A stretch of DNA of 64,000 nt from Chromohalobacter canadensis (GCF_029544075.1 NZ_JAJQJH010000018.1:1-64000), one strand, 5' to 3'. Positions 47,109 to 57,510 are shown, counted from the first letter of the stretch. Program-made: numbers and translations. The notes: generated by a model from the letters alone, not told the origin.

Positions 47109-48425
47109 TCAAGTAAAGAACATTGGCACGAGGATGCTGGAGATCAGCAGGATCAAGGCGCCACCCAGGCGCGAGGAGATCTGCGCGAAAGGCATCAGTT
47201 GCATGCGCTTGGCGGCCGAGAGTACCGCGACATCACCGGTGCCGCCCATATTGGCCATGCACAGCCCCGCGGTAATCGCCGACTCGACGGGATAAAAGCC
47301 CACCAACTTACCAACCAGCCCGGCGCCGAAGGCGGCCCCGGCCACTACGGCGAGCACGATCATCACATAGGTCGGCGTGATGGCATCAATCACCTGGCCG
47401 AGGTCGGTATAGGCAATGCCGATCCCGAACAGCAGTGCGAAGGTCCAGTTCTTGGCCACGAACTGGAACCACTGCGAGGCGGACTCGTTGATGCTTTCCG
47501 GCACCACGTTGGCGATCTTGAGCACGGCGACCAGGATGATCATCAGCGCATAGGGGTGCAGCGGGATGAAGCTACCCAGAATCTGTCCGGCGGTGAAGAA
47601 CGTCAGCGCGGCGACGACACCGATGCCCAGCTTGGAAAGGTCGAAGGTGCTCTTGCGCTCCTCGATTTCCACGCCCGGCATCATCTGGCCGTTACCCGTC
47701 AGTTTCGGAAAACGCTTGGCCAGACCGTTGAGCAAACCCGCGATGATGATCGCGAACACGTTGCCCAGGGCCAGCGCCGGCACCAGAATCGAGATGTAGT
47801 AGCTCGCTGGCTGACCGAGAAGCTGCTCGTAGATCTGACTCAAGGGCACCGCGCCCGCGCCCATACCACCACCGAGAATCGGCAGCGTGATGACCACCAG
47901 GGCGTCCTTCGGCGAGAAGCCCATCAATGCGCCAACGATCACCGCGAACAGCCCCGCGAAGAACACCGCGCAGAGCAAGGGCAGCGCGTACCGCGAGCCG
48001 ACCTTGACCAACACCGTGGAATCCATGCCCAGGATACTGCCGGTAATCAGAGCGGCGATATAGAAGTTGAGGAAGCCACCGCCTTTCATGAACTGGGTGA
48101 CATTCTCGGAGATACTGGTAGGCAGCCAACCCACATAGACCAATGCGGCCGCGCCGAAGATGGCCAGGATCGCGCCACCGCCCAGGTAGCTTTTGACGAT
48201 CGGCATACGATCACCGATGAAGCCCAGGAGTTCACCGAGTATCATCATGACCAGCAAGGCACCGATCATGCCGCTGGGCAGCGTGTCGGTGAACATGGCC
48301 ACGACCATGACAGCGAAAGAGATGAAAAAGACCGGCAGTGGCATGCCGAAGATGCGCAACGTACCCAGCGCACTCGAAGCGTGCTGGGTATCGTCCAGGC
48401 TTTGTGTAGCGGCACTGGTATTCAT
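47109..48425 (-). CDS. 2-hydroxycarboxylate transporter (2HCT/CitS family)
   Basis: The 438-residue membrane protein has about eleven helices and the two GGxG-type reentrant-loop motifs of the 2HCT family (ITLPILGGGMGAGAVPLSQIY near 180 and TAGLCMANMGGTGDVAVLSAA near 395). Members such as CitS, MaeN and CimH carry citrate, malate or lactate with Na+ or H+. The ATG at 48425 is chosen by family length. It is divergent from a CitA/DcuS-like kinase, which likely regulates it. Confidence 0.93.
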   Translation of the reverse strand: MNTSAATQSLDDTQHASSALGTLRIFGMPLPVFFISFAVMVVAMFTDTLPSGMIGALLVMMILGELLGFIGDRMPIVKSYLGGGAILAIFGAAALVYVGWLPTSISENVTQFMKGGGFLNFYIAALITGSILGMDSTVLVKVGSRYALPLLCAVFFAGLFAVIVGALMGFSPKDALVVITLPILGGGMGAGAVPLSQIYEQLLGQPASYYISILVPALALGNVFAIIIAGLLNGLAKRFPKLTGNGQMMPGVEIEERKSTFDLSKLGIGVVAALTFFTAGQILGSFIPLHPYALMIILVAVLKIANVVPESINESASQWFQFVAKNWTFALLFGIGIAYTDLGQVIDAITPTYVMIVLAVVAGAAFGAGLVGKLVGFYPVESAITAGLCMANMGGTGDVAVLSAAKRMQLMPFAQISSRLGGALILLISSILVPMFFT

Positions 48426-48632
48426 TGGCGTGCTCCCATGTGTTGGAATCCGCCCGCGCGGGCGGAGAACGTGAACGCCGCCGAGGATAAGCCGCACGTG
48501 CCGTGAACCAAGCTTTGCCAACTTATTAAAGCGTTTTGAAATTATTGAAAACGACGACCTTGTATCCGGCATAGCACGTCATGCTTGGGTATTACACCAA
48601 GGTCGAAAATCACCCCATATGGCCCAATACGC

Positions 48633-50258
48633 ATGTCCCGCTTGCCGACTGTTCGCCTCAATGTGCTGATCTCGCTGCTCGTTGCCTCGACGGTAATCGT
48701 TACGCTGGGCGTGGCGTTATGGATGTTTGATGCCACCTTGCGCGATACTCAGGAAGACGCCCAGGCGGCCCGTGTCACAGATATCGCCCAGGTCGTGGCG
48801 TCTCAACGGCGTGTCGTCAATGTGTTGAAGGAGGCAGAAAGCAAGCGCGATTTCGCCGCCGATAGCGACATACAACGGGAAATCGACGCCTTGCGCCAGC
48901 GCTTGGGAGTAGATTTCATCGTGGTGATGAATTCCCATGCCATACGCCTGACGCACCCCAACCCGGCGCGTATCGGTGCGCATTTCCAGGGCGGCGACGA
49001 AGGCCCGGCACTGCAGGGCGAGCATTATGCCTCGCGGGCCGAGGGAACCCTGGGCATCAGCATTCGCGGCTTCGCCCCGGTACGCAATGATGCCGGCGAG
49101 GTGATCGGCGCCGTCTCGGTAGGGGTGACACTGGATACGCTGGGCGCCCGCCTGTCCGACAACCGCCTGCACATGGTGCTGGGCATCGGGCTTCTAATGA
49201 TTCTCGGCACCCTGGGTGCCAGCTGGCTGGCCCGTTACATCAAGCGTGTGCTGATGGGGCTGGAACCGCACCAGATCACGCGCCTGGTGGAAGAACGCCA
49301 GGCGATTCTCGGCTCGGTGCACGAAGGCATTCTCGCGGTGGATGTCGCCGGGCGTATTACCCTGACCAACGCCGCCGCCTGCTCACTGCTAGACCAAGCG
49401 GGCCTTGAAGCGCCGGCGCTGGGCACGCCTATCATCGACTACCTGCCGCAGAGTGGACTGCCGGATGTGTTGCAAAGCGGCGAGGCTTCGCTCGACCAGG
49501 AAGTCTTCATCAACGGCCAGGCGCTGCTCGCCAATCGCATGCCGATTCGCCACCAAGGCCAGGTAATCGGGGCAGTAGCCACCTTCCGTGACAAGAGCGA
49601 AGTACGTCTGCTCGCCGAGGAGCTGACTGGCGTCCGACGTTACGCCGAGGCTCTGCGCGCCGCGACACATGAATTCAAGAACAAACTGCATGTCATGCTC
49701 GGTCTGATGCAACTCGAGGAATACCCCGCGCTGCACCGCTACCTCCGCGATGTGGTGGACCACCATGTCGCGCCGGGTGCATCCCTGGTCGAAGGCATCG
49801 GCGAACCAGTATTGGCGGGCTTTCTGCTCGGCAAGCAAAGCGAGGCCCGCGAGCGCGACATTACCTTGACGGTGGATGTCGAGGACGCCATCCCCGCGCC
49901 GCGAGACCCCGCCATGATTCACACGCTGGTCATCGTGCTGGGCAATCTACTGGAGAACGCCTTCGACGCCGTCGACGAGCAACACGAGCGCCAGGTCACG
50001 CTGACCATGGGCGTCGACACCGATTTGTTGTCTTTGCATGTACAGGACACCGGCCCCGGCATCCCCGAGGCCATGCGTGAGCACGTCTTCGCCAGCGGCA
50101 CCTCGTCCAAGGGACGCCAACGCGGCCTCGGACTGACGATGGTATGCGAGCATGTCGAAGCGCATGACGGTACCCTGGCGCTGTATTCCGAGCCCGGGCG
50201 CGGCACCTTGATCGAAGTCGCCTTGCCCTATCCCGTTTCGGCCACCACCGAGAATTGA
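48633..50258 (+). CDS. CitA/DcuS-family sensor histidine kinase
   Basis: The 541-residue kinase has two membrane helices (about 8-30 and 170-195) around a periplasmic PAS-like (CitAP) sensor domain with MNSHAIRLTHPNPARIGAHF. A cytoplasmic PAS (about 210-310) follows, then the phosphoacceptor ATHEFKNKLHVMLGLMQL (histidine near 346) and the HATPase domain (NLLENAFDAV, GLGLTMV). It forms a two-component pair with the next gene, 21 bases downstream, and faces the 2HCT transporter, so it probably senses the same carboxylates. Confidence 0.93.
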   Translation: MSRLPTVRLNVLISLLVASTVIVTLGVALWMFDATLRDTQEDAQAARVTDIAQVVASQRRVVNVLKEAESKRDFAADSDIQREIDALRQRLGVDFIVVMNSHAIRLTHPNPARIGAHFQGGDEGPALQGEHYASRAEGTLGISIRGFAPVRNDAGEVIGAVSVGVTLDTLGARLSDNRLHMVLGIGLLMILGTLGASWLARYIKRVLMGLEPHQITRLVEERQAILGSVHEGILAVDVAGRITLTNAAACSLLDQAGLEAPALGTPIIDYLPQSGLPDVLQSGEASLDQEVFINGQALLANRMPIRHQGQVIGAVATFRDKSEVRLLAEELTGVRRYAEALRAATHEFKNKLHVMLGLMQLEEYPALHRYLRDVVDHHVAPGASLVEGIGEPVLAGFLLGKQSEARERDITLTVDVEDAIPAPRDPAMIHTLVIVLGNLLENAFDAVDEQHERQVTLTMGVDTDLLSLHVQDTGPGIPEAMREHVFASGTSSKGRQRGLGLTMVCEHVEAHDGTLALYSEPGRGTLIEVALPYPVSATTEN

Positions 50259-50279
50259 GCGAGCAATGAGAACGCCGGC

Positions 50280-51020
50280 ATGAGTGACACGCCACTGCAA
50301 GTACTCATCGTCGAGGATGACCCCATGGTCATGCGCCTCAACGTCGAATACCTCAACCGACTCGATGACGTCGCGCTGGTCGCGCAATGCGGCGATGTCC
50401 CCGCTGCCCTGGACGTGCTGGAGCGCGACGCCGTCGACGTCATCTTGCTCGACGTCTATCTGCGCGGCCGCAACGGGCTGGAAATCGTCCGTTACCTGCA
50501 ACGGCTGGGACGCGACATCGACGTCATCTTGATCACCGCCGCCAGCGAGACCGAGACCGTGCGCGCCGCGAGACGCCTCGGCGTGCGTGATTATCTGGTC
50601 AAGCCCTTCGAATTCGAGCGCTTCAAGGTCGCCGTCGATGCCTGCCGACGCGTACGTGCCACACTGGAGCGTCTCCCCGAACAAGCCGACCAACGCGATC
50701 TCGACCGGCTTTTCCAGCCCGCCAGGCCACGCCAAACACGTAGCGATGGGCTACCCAAGGGGCTGACGACACCCTCATTGGTACAAATCGTCCAGGCCAT
50801 TCTGAGCCTCGACGAGGAAACCTTCACCACCGAAAGCCTGATCCCGACCACCGGCATGTCCCGCGTATCGGTGCGCAAGTATTTGAAATACCTGACCGAG
50901 CACGGCTACCTCGGCGAGTCCTTCCACTACGGGCAGGTGGGGCGCCCTTCGTTTACCTATCGCTGCCTGGATACTAACGCCCTGCAAGGGCTCCTCACGG
51001 CTAATCGCACGACACCATGA
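50280..51020 (+). CDS. CitB/DcuR-family response regulator
   Basis: The 246-residue product has a receiver domain (about 7-125, aspartate in VILLDVYL, LVKPFEFERF) and a C-terminal helix-turn-helix (about 180-235, TTGMSRVSVRKYLKYLTEHGYL), the usual CitB-class layout. It pairs with the upstream kinase and probably activates the 2HCT transporter gene. Confidence 0.93.
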   Translation: MSDTPLQVLIVEDDPMVMRLNVEYLNRLDDVALVAQCGDVPAALDVLERDAVDVILLDVYLRGRNGLEIVRYLQRLGRDIDVILITAASETETVRAARRLGVRDYLVKPFEFERFKVAVDACRRVRATLERLPEQADQRDLDRLFQPARPRQTRSDGLPKGLTTPSLVQIVQAILSLDEETFTTESLIPTTGMSRVSVRKYLKYLTEHGYLGESFHYGQVGRPSFTYRCLDTNALQGLLTANRTTP

Positions 51021-51040
51021 AATCGACCATCGACATGCAT

Positions 51041-51065
51041 AAAAAAAACGAGGCCCCGAAGGGCC
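51041..51065 (-). terminator. Terminator after zipA
   Basis: On the minus strand GGCCC-TTCG-GGGCC is followed by TCGTTTTTTTT. It lies 77 bases past the zipA stop and is convergent with the end of the response-regulator gene. Confidence 0.85.
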
Positions 51066-51141
51066 CCGCTGGTTTTCAAGAGTGGCCGTCTTAAAGAACA
51101 AGCATCAGCGAGAACAGGCAAGAATCGCGACGCTAACGCTC

Positions 51142-52413
51142 TCAGTTCGCCTGATAGCGATGCAGGCGATGGCGGCGCTCGAATTCCTGCACACGCTGCC
51201 GGGCGAACTCCACCGTCTGCGCGGTCATCACGCTGCGGTTTTCGTCCTTCAGCTCGCCGCTGAGATTGCGTACCAGCACCATGGCAGTTTCGAACATGGC
51301 CTCGAACGCCGCCGCGCTGTCATGCGCGCTGGGCAGCGGCATCAAGAACGTCACACCCGGCGTCGCGAATTCGTCCATGTCATCGAGATCGAACACGCCC
51401 GGTTTGAGCACGTTGACCATGGTGAATTGCAAGGCGCTGTCGTCCGACTCGGTCTCGAAACGATGGAAAACGCCCATTTCATGACAGTAACGCAACCCAC
51501 AGGCCAGCATCAGGTTGAGCAGGTCCGGGCCCTGGAAACCCGCCTCATCGCGTGACAGAACGCTGATGACGATGACTTCTTCGGCGTCGGACAACGCCTC
51601 GCGTGCACGATCGGCATGCACCGGATTACGCTTGGCACGCTCTACCGCCGGGTGATCGGTGACCACCTCGCGGTGTGCCGTACGTTCGTCGGCACGCGCT
51701 GGCTGCGAGGGTGCCTCGGCCTCTTCGTCCGTGGCACGCACCGCCGGTGGCTCGTCAGGCATTGCCCGTCGCGCGGACGCTTCCTCGCGACGCTGCGGGG
51801 TCTCGTCCATTGCCGGACGCGCCGCCTCGGGCGCAGGCTCACGAGCCGACGATGACTCAAGTGTCGGCTCGTGATGCGGATGCTCATCATCAGACAGGTG
51901 CTCGTCATCGTAGTCACGAGACGCCGTGAAGCGCTGGGCCGAGGCGCTCATACGCTGAGCCCCCGCGCGCACGGCATCCTTCATGCCCTGCATGCCGGAA
52001 CGCTTGCCCTCCTGAGCGTCATTATTCCTATGCGCATTGCCTTTAGAAGCATCGCCTTCATAAGCATGATCCCGGCCACGCTTGAGCACGCTGGGCTTGA
52101 GCTTTTCCTCGGGGATTCGCTCCTGGCGCAAGGGCGACTCCGGCCGTACCGGTTCACGCTCCTCGCTACGATCGAAGGTGGCATCGCGCACGACACGCGC
52201 ACCTCCATTGGGCAACTCCCGCCGGACCTCAGCCTCGCGGGCCGCTTTTTCCGGATCCTCTTCCTCGGCGTCCCTGCCCTCGGATACCCGACTATGCGCT
52301 GCCTGGTCGAGGCGCGGGACGCGGCGCTGGCGCTGGAGCCGACGCACACCGTCGATCACGATGGTCGTCACCAGTACCAGCCCCAGGATGATTAGCCACT
52401 CTCTTAGTTCCAT
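51142..52413 (-). CDS. zipA: Cell division protein ZipA
   Basis: The 423-residue protein has a single N-terminal membrane anchor (MELREWLIILGLVLVTTIVIDGVRR), a long charged proline- and glutamate-rich linker (about 30-275), and the C-terminal FtsZ-binding domain (about 285-415, EVIVISVLSRDEAGFQGPDLLNLML). It tethers FtsZ filaments to the membrane. The linker is longer than in E. coli, with basic and acidic runs. It lies downstream of smc on the same strand, as in many gammaproteobacteria, but ligA is elsewhere here. Confidence 0.93.
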   Translation of the reverse strand: MELREWLIILGLVLVTTIVIDGVRRLQRQRRVPRLDQAAHSRVSEGRDAEEEDPEKAAREAEVRRELPNGGARVVRDATFDRSEEREPVRPESPLRQERIPEEKLKPSVLKRGRDHAYEGDASKGNAHRNNDAQEGKRSGMQGMKDAVRAGAQRMSASAQRFTASRDYDDEHLSDDEHPHHEPTLESSSAREPAPEAARPAMDETPQRREEASARRAMPDEPPAVRATDEEAEAPSQPARADERTAHREVVTDHPAVERAKRNPVHADRAREALSDAEEVIVISVLSRDEAGFQGPDLLNLMLACGLRYCHEMGVFHRFETESDDSALQFTMVNVLKPGVFDLDDMDEFATPGVTFLMPLPSAHDSAAAFEAMFETAMVLVRNLSGELKDENRSVMTAQTVEFARQRVQEFERRHRLHRYQAN

Positions 52414-52610
52414 GGGTCGTCTTGCCTGTTCGCTATTGGCGCCATGATTAAAACTCGTTCGTGAAGAAGCATAGCGCGATTAACAAAAAAAGGGCCACTT
52501 TTTTTGAATGTCAAGTAGTACCCTTAGCTCAGAGCAATCACCCTTCAATATCCCTGTCGAGGCTCACACAATAGTGTTGGTAACCCTTTTGGCGATTTTC
52601 TGCAAGTCGT

Positions 52611-55600
52611 TCATGCATCCGCCAGGGTCGCCGCCTCGTCGATTCCTACCGATACCAGCCGGGACACCCCGGCTTCCTGCATGGTCACGCCCATCAATCG
52701 TTCGGCCGCTTCCATGGCAATCTTATTGTGTGTGATGTAAATGAACTGAACACTCTCTGACATTTCCTTCACCAGCTTGGCGTAACGTCCCACGTTGGCA
52801 TCATCCAACGGTGCATCGACTTCGTCGAGCATACAGAATGGTGCCGGGTTGAGCTGAAAGATAGCAAATACCAGCGACAATGCCGTCAGTGCTTTTTCAC
52901 CTCCCGATAGGAGATGAATGGTGGTGTTTTTCTTGCCCGGCGGACGCGCCATGATGGCTACCCCCGTCTCTAGCAAATCGTCGCCGGTTAGCGTCAACCA
53001 TGCGGCCCCACCGCCGAAGACCTTGGGAAAAAGCTCGCCGAAGCCGGCATTGACCTGATCGAAAGTCTGCTTGAAACGCGTCCGCGTTTCCTGGTCGATA
53101 CGCCGAATCGCCTTTTCCAGGGTCTCGATGGCCTCGCTCAACTCGGCATGCTGGGCCTCGAGATAGTCGCGACGCTCGGCCTGCTGGTCGTACTCCTCGA
53201 TGGCCGCCAGGTTGATGGCGCCGAGGCGACGGATCTTATCGCCGAGCTCATCAAGCCGGGTCTGCCATGCCGATTCGGTGGCGTTGGGGTCGAGCCCTTC
53301 ACGCAGCGCGTCGACATCGTGCCCGAGTTCTTCGAGGTGCGAATCCTGCGTATCGGCTTTCAGGGTCAGGGCCTGCACCTGCAGGCGCGCTTCTTCAAGC
53401 TTGCCACGTAGACCATCGAGATTGCGTTCGTGTTCCTGGCGCTTGGCTTCGGTGTCGCGTAGCGTTTCGGCCAGTTGGTGGGCGCGATCGCGCGAGGCGT
53501 TGAGCGTCGCCTCCTCGCGACTGCGGCGGTCGAGCAATTCGTCGAGCCGTTCCCGAGTTTCCTCTTCCGGTTCACGCAGGGTCGCGCGCTGCTCTTCGAG
53601 CATGGCGAGCTTCTCGGCCAGGCGCTCGCGCTGATCACGCGAGCGCGCATGCTGCTGATCGAGCCCCGAGCGTTCCGTCTCCAAACGCTGACGCTCCATC
53701 GCCAGATGTTGCTGGCGCTCGCGCGCAGGCGCTACCTGCTGGCGTAGGGATTGGGCTTTTTCCCGCGCATCGCGACGCTGATTTTCCAATGCCTCGCGCG
53801 TCTGGCTATTGGCGTCCACGTCACTCATCGCCGCCTGCCAGCGCTCACGCGTTTCCTCGAGTTCCAGGCGTCGCTCGGCATGGCGCTCGACGAGCTGCGC
53901 CACATCATCATCGAGCTCACGAGAGCGTGCGTCGAGCTGTTCCAGGCGGCTCGCCAGCCCAGCCTCGCGCGAGGCCAGCTGCTGCCGACGCTGCCCAAGA
54001 TCACGCTCTTGAAGACGCAGCGATTCGAGTTCCGCCGCCGAGTGCTCCACCGCTTCACGCGTGACCTGCAATGTTTCCTCGAGGGTCTCGAGCGATGCTT
54101 CGAGCGCCGCGATATCGGCTTGCAGTGTCTCGCGTCGACGGCGCTGAACCAGTACGCCATCATCGGATGCCGACTCGCCGCGCCGGCGTACCCAATCCGG
54201 GCCCAGCCACAACCCACTAGGGGTGACCACGCTCTCGCCTGCCATCAAGCGCGTGCGCGTCGACCAGGCGGCCTCCTCATCGGCGGCGCAGTGAATGCCA
54301 TTGAGCCAAGTGCCCAGCGCCCCGGCGCCATCGACCTGTGCTCTCAATGTGCCGGCAACCGGCACCACGTCATCGCCACCTAGCAAGGCCAATTCAGCAG
54401 GCGGGGCGTCGGCGACGATCTCGGCCATGGTGGAGGTCGTCGCGAGACGCGCCTTGAGCCACGGCGACAAAACCCAAGCCACGACCGTCTCCCAGGGCGC
54501 GGCGACTTCCAACCGTTCGGCCAGACGCGGCGCCTCGGCCAGGCCATGGCGCTCGAGATGCGACTCCAGGGCGGCGTCGTCATCGGTCAGGGCGGCATCG
54601 AGCAAGGCCTCTACCGACGCCAGCTCGCCCTGCAGGCGGCTCAGCTGCGAACGCTGGGTATCGCGCTGAGCTGCTGCTTCGTCGAGGCGTGTCTGGGCGT
54701 CTTCGCGTTGTTGCTGCAGGCGTTCGCGCTGGCTTTCCAGCGCTTCCTGATCGAGTTCCAGTGCCTCGAGTTGCTCGCGCAGTTCACCGCGCTCGCCGCG
54801 CAAGGCCTCGACATCGGGCAGTTCCTGGCGTTGCTGGCGACGCTTGCCGATCTGATCGTCCAATTCGGCGATGGCGTTTTCGAGGCGACGAACGTCGTCC
54901 TGGGCACGCTCGGCCCCGTGCGCCACATCACGATCGCTTTCGTTGAAACGCTCCCACTCTTGTTGCGCGGTGGTGGCTTCTTCGTCGGCGGCGTCCAGCG
55001 ACTCCTGCAGCATCTCCAGCGTTTCTTGGGCCTCTTCAAGCTCGGGAGCGATGCTCTCCAGACGCTCGTCCAGGGCCGCGCGACGCTCGTCATCCTGGGA
55101 CCCCAACTGTTCGAGTTCACTCAGCTCGCGGCGCGCATCCTCGATATCCTGCGCCAGTTGCTGATCGCGCGAACGGGCATGCTCGATGGACTGCTCGATC
55201 CGCGCTATCTCGGCACCGGTCTCATAAAAGCGGGCTTGATGGGTCTCCAGTTCGGCGGCGACCTCATCGTGCGCCAATCGCGATTCTTCCAAACGACTTT
55301 CGCACTGGCGCTGGCCGAGGATCTCGTGCTCGACCTGATTTTCCAGCTCGCGGACGTGCTGCTCCTGAGTGCGCTGCTGGGTCCGAAACGCCCGCGTACG
55401 CAGCAGCGCCAGCTCACCCTTGAGGCGATATTCCTCGTCTTTCAGAGTCTGGTAGCGTCGCGCGGCATCGGCCTGGCGCTTCAAACGCTCGAGCTGCTTG
55501 TCGAGCTCTTCGCGAATGTCGTCGAGACGGTCGAGATTCTCCTGAGTGCGGCGCAAGCGATTCTCGGTTTCGCGACGGCGTTCCTTGTACTTGGAAACGC

Positions 55601-56105
55601 CCGCCGCTTCCTCCAGTGTCGAGCGCAGCTCCTCGGGGCGCGCCTCGACCAGCCGCGAGATCATGCCCTGGCCGATGATGGCGTAGGAACGCGGCCCCAA
55701 CCCCGTGCCCAGGAAAAGATCGGAAATATCGCGACGTCGACACTTCTGGCCATTGAAGAAATAGTTGGATTGGCTGTCGCGGGTCACCTGACGCTTGACG
55801 GAGATTTCGGCGTACTGGGCGTAAGCGCCGCCCATGGTCCCGTCGCTGTTGTCGAAGACCAGTTCGATGGAGGCCTGTCCCACCGGCGAGCGTCCGGTGG
55901 AACCGTTGAAGATGACATCGGTCATCGACTCGCCGCGCAGCGTCTTGGCGGAGGATTCGCCCATCACCCAGCGCACGGCGTCGATGATGTTCGACTTGCC
56001 GCAGCCATTGGGGCCGACGATGGCGGTCATGTTGCCGGCGAACGGCACATTGACCGCATCGACGAACGACTTGAAGCCGACCAATTTGATGGACGTGAGG
56101 CGCAT
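52611..56105 (-). CDS. smc: Chromosome partition/condensation protein SMC
   Basis: The 1164-residue protein has the ABC head split between the ends: Walker A GPNGCGKSN (about 31-39) and, near the C-terminus, the LSGGEKALTALSL signature and FCMLDEVDAPLDD Walker B. Two long coiled coils flank a hinge at about 500-640. SMC works with ScpAB to organise and segregate chromosomes. The start at 56105 gives MRLTSIKLVGFKSFVD. Some gammaproteobacteria carry SMC rather than MukB. Confidence 0.96.
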   Translation of the reverse strand: MRLTSIKLVGFKSFVDAVNVPFAGNMTAIVGPNGCGKSNIIDAVRWVMGESSAKTLRGESMTDVIFNGSTGRSPVGQASIELVFDNSDGTMGGAYAQYAEISVKRQVTRDSQSNYFFNGQKCRRRDISDLFLGTGLGPRSYAIIGQGMISRLVEARPEELRSTLEEAAGVSKYKERRRETENRLRRTQENLDRLDDIREELDKQLERLKRQADAARRYQTLKDEEYRLKGELALLRTRAFRTQQRTQEQHVRELENQVEHEILGQRQCESRLEESRLAHDEVAAELETHQARFYETGAEIARIEQSIEHARSRDQQLAQDIEDARRELSELEQLGSQDDERRAALDERLESIAPELEEAQETLEMLQESLDAADEEATTAQQEWERFNESDRDVAHGAERAQDDVRRLENAIAELDDQIGKRRQQRQELPDVEALRGERGELREQLEALELDQEALESQRERLQQQREDAQTRLDEAAAQRDTQRSQLSRLQGELASVEALLDAALTDDDAALESHLERHGLAEAPRLAERLEVAAPWETVVAWVLSPWLKARLATTSTMAEIVADAPPAELALLGGDDVVPVAGTLRAQVDGAGALGTWLNGIHCAADEEAAWSTRTRLMAGESVVTPSGLWLGPDWVRRRGESASDDGVLVQRRRRETLQADIAALEASLETLEETLQVTREAVEHSAAELESLRLQERDLGQRRQQLASREAGLASRLEQLDARSRELDDDVAQLVERHAERRLELEETRERWQAAMSDVDANSQTREALENQRRDAREKAQSLRQQVAPARERQQHLAMERQRLETERSGLDQQHARSRDQRERLAEKLAMLEEQRATLREPEEETRERLDELLDRRSREEATLNASRDRAHQLAETLRDTEAKRQEHERNLDGLRGKLEEARLQVQALTLKADTQDSHLEELGHDVDALREGLDPNATESAWQTRLDELGDKIRRLGAINLAAIEEYDQQAERRDYLEAQHAELSEAIETLEKAIRRIDQETRTRFKQTFDQVNAGFGELFPKVFGGGAAWLTLTGDDLLETGVAIMARPPGKKNTTIHLLSGGEKALTALSLVFAIFQLNPAPFCMLDEVDAPLDDANVGRYAKLVKEMSESVQFIYITHNKIAMEAAERLMGVTMQEAGVSRLVSVGIDEAATLADA

Positions 56106-56287
56106 GCGCTGCCGGAATTCCCCAGGAGTGAGTCGCGGCCCGATGCTCGAGCCATGCATGAGAGCCCGCAGTCTATCCGAGGCGCGGGCGCGGCCCAAGC
56201 CCCTTTGCCAACTCCATGTCGCCAGCGGGATTTGCCGCTTCGCCCCGCCTTGCTATGATGCCGCAGGATCATCCGAGGGAGAGGGTC

Positions 56288-56761
56288 ATGTCGCACGTTA
56301 CGCCGCACTACCTGCAGCGCCTGCCGAACCTGCCACTATCGGACGCCGCCTGGGAAGAGATCGACCCGACCGATTTCGTCGAGATTCCCCTGTTGGGCGT
56401 GGTCGCCGCCGGTCTGCCCATGGAGGCCTGCCTCGACGACGAGGCTATTCACGTGCCATCGCGCATGGTGCGACGCAATACCTACGCTTTGCGCGTGCGC
56501 GGCGACTCGATGATCGACAGCCACATTTTCGATGGCGACATCATTATCATCGAGCGCTTCGAGTCCGCCGAAAACGGCGAAACCGCCGTGGTACAAATCA
56601 ACAATCAGGAAGTCACGCTCAAGCGGCTTTACATCGAGAAATCCGGTGTGCGCCTACAACCCGCCAACGATGACATGCCGCCCATCTATCTCAAGAACGA
56701 CGATGTACAAGTACTGGGTCTGGTGATGGGCGTGATGCGTCACGCGCCCACGAGTCACTGA
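56288..56761 (+). CDS. LexA-like S24 peptidase protein without a DNA-binding domain
   Basis: The 157-residue product is a LexA/UmuD-type S24 domain. It keeps the self-cleavage site VVAAGLP (A41-G42), the nucleophile S74 in RGDSM and the general base K112 in VTLKRLY. The N-terminal ~35 residues are not a helix-turn-helix, so this is neither LexA nor a phage repressor. It resembles UmuD in size but has no umuC next to it. GGGAGAGGG precedes the ATG. Its stop overlaps the yigZ-like start (TGATG). Divergent from smc. Confidence 0.85.
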   Translation: MSHVTPHYLQRLPNLPLSDAAWEEIDPTDFVEIPLLGVVAAGLPMEACLDDEAIHVPSRMVRRNTYALRVRGDSMIDSHIFDGDIIIIERFESAENGETAVVQINNQEVTLKRLYIEKSGVRLQPANDDMPPIYLKNDDVQVLGLVMGVMRHAPTSH

Positions 56762-57384
56762 TGCGCTACGCGATTCCCGACCTCGCCTCCGGTGAGCATC
56801 GCTACCATGAGATCGAAATCGAGAAGAGCCGCTTCATTACCTGGACGGCCTTCATCCCCGATATCGCCAGTTTCGACGTGTTGCTGGCGCAAGCACGGGC
56901 AGCTCATCCCAACGCTAGCCATCACTGCACGGCCTATATTGCCGGTGCTCCCGGTGAGCAGAACGCCATCGGCTTTTCCGACGATGGCGAGCCCGGCGGC
57001 ACCGCGGGGCGGCCCATGTATCAGGCGCTGGAAGGCTCGGGACTGGGGCAGATCGGCTGCGTGGTGATTCGTTACTTCGGTGGCACCAAGCTGGGCACCG
57101 GTGGCTTGGTCCGCGCCTATACACAGGCGGTCGTCCAGGCACTCGAGGACCTGCCACGACGCCCCTTCATTGAGCGCCGAACACTGCGGATACGCATCGA
57201 TTTCGCCGGCGAGACCATTGCCCGCGAGTGGCTCGCCACGCAAGATGCGCTCATCGAAAACGCCGATTACGAAGCCGACGGCGTGACGCTCGACATCGCC
57301 TGGCCCCGCGAACGCGCAAGCGACCTGAGCGAGCTGACCTCGCGCCTCAAGGGGCGTCTTACTCCACTCGACGTTTCATTGTAG
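56761..57384 (+). CDS. yigZ: YigZ/IMPACT family protein
   Basis: The 207-residue product has the UPF0029/Impact N-terminal domain (EIEKSRFITWTAFI...HHCTAYI...FSDDGEPGGTAGRPMYQAL) and a C-terminal DUF1949-like domain. The family may act in translation control or as a dehydrogenase-like regulator; the function is not settled. It is translationally coupled to the LexA-like gene. Confidence 0.92.
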   Translation: MRYAIPDLASGEHRYHEIEIEKSRFITWTAFIPDIASFDVLLAQARAAHPNASHHCTAYIAGAPGEQNAIGFSDDGEPGGTAGRPMYQALEGSGLGQIGCVVIRYFGGTKLGTGGLVRAYTQAVVQALEDLPRRPFIERRTLRIRIDFAGETIAREWLATQDALIENADYEADGVTLDIAWPRERASDLSELTSRLKGRLTPLDVSL

Positions 57385-57510
57385 GCAGCGAAATCTCACC
57401 CTCACCGCTCCCATAGCAACTGGCGTTTTCCTTATCGTCCGGGGGTAATGACATAATGACCTGCCCGGTTCCAGGGATTTTGCAATGACATCAAGGGTGA
57501 TGGCGCAGAC

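Noticed and set aside
47097-48506. Long plus-strand frame opposite the 2HCT transporter
   Set aside because: Rich in His, Asp, Gln and Arg with no domain; the minus-strand membrane protein is clear.
54546-56258. 570-residue plus-strand frame opposite smc
   Set aside because: Antisense of the SMC coiled coil; no start signal and no motif support.
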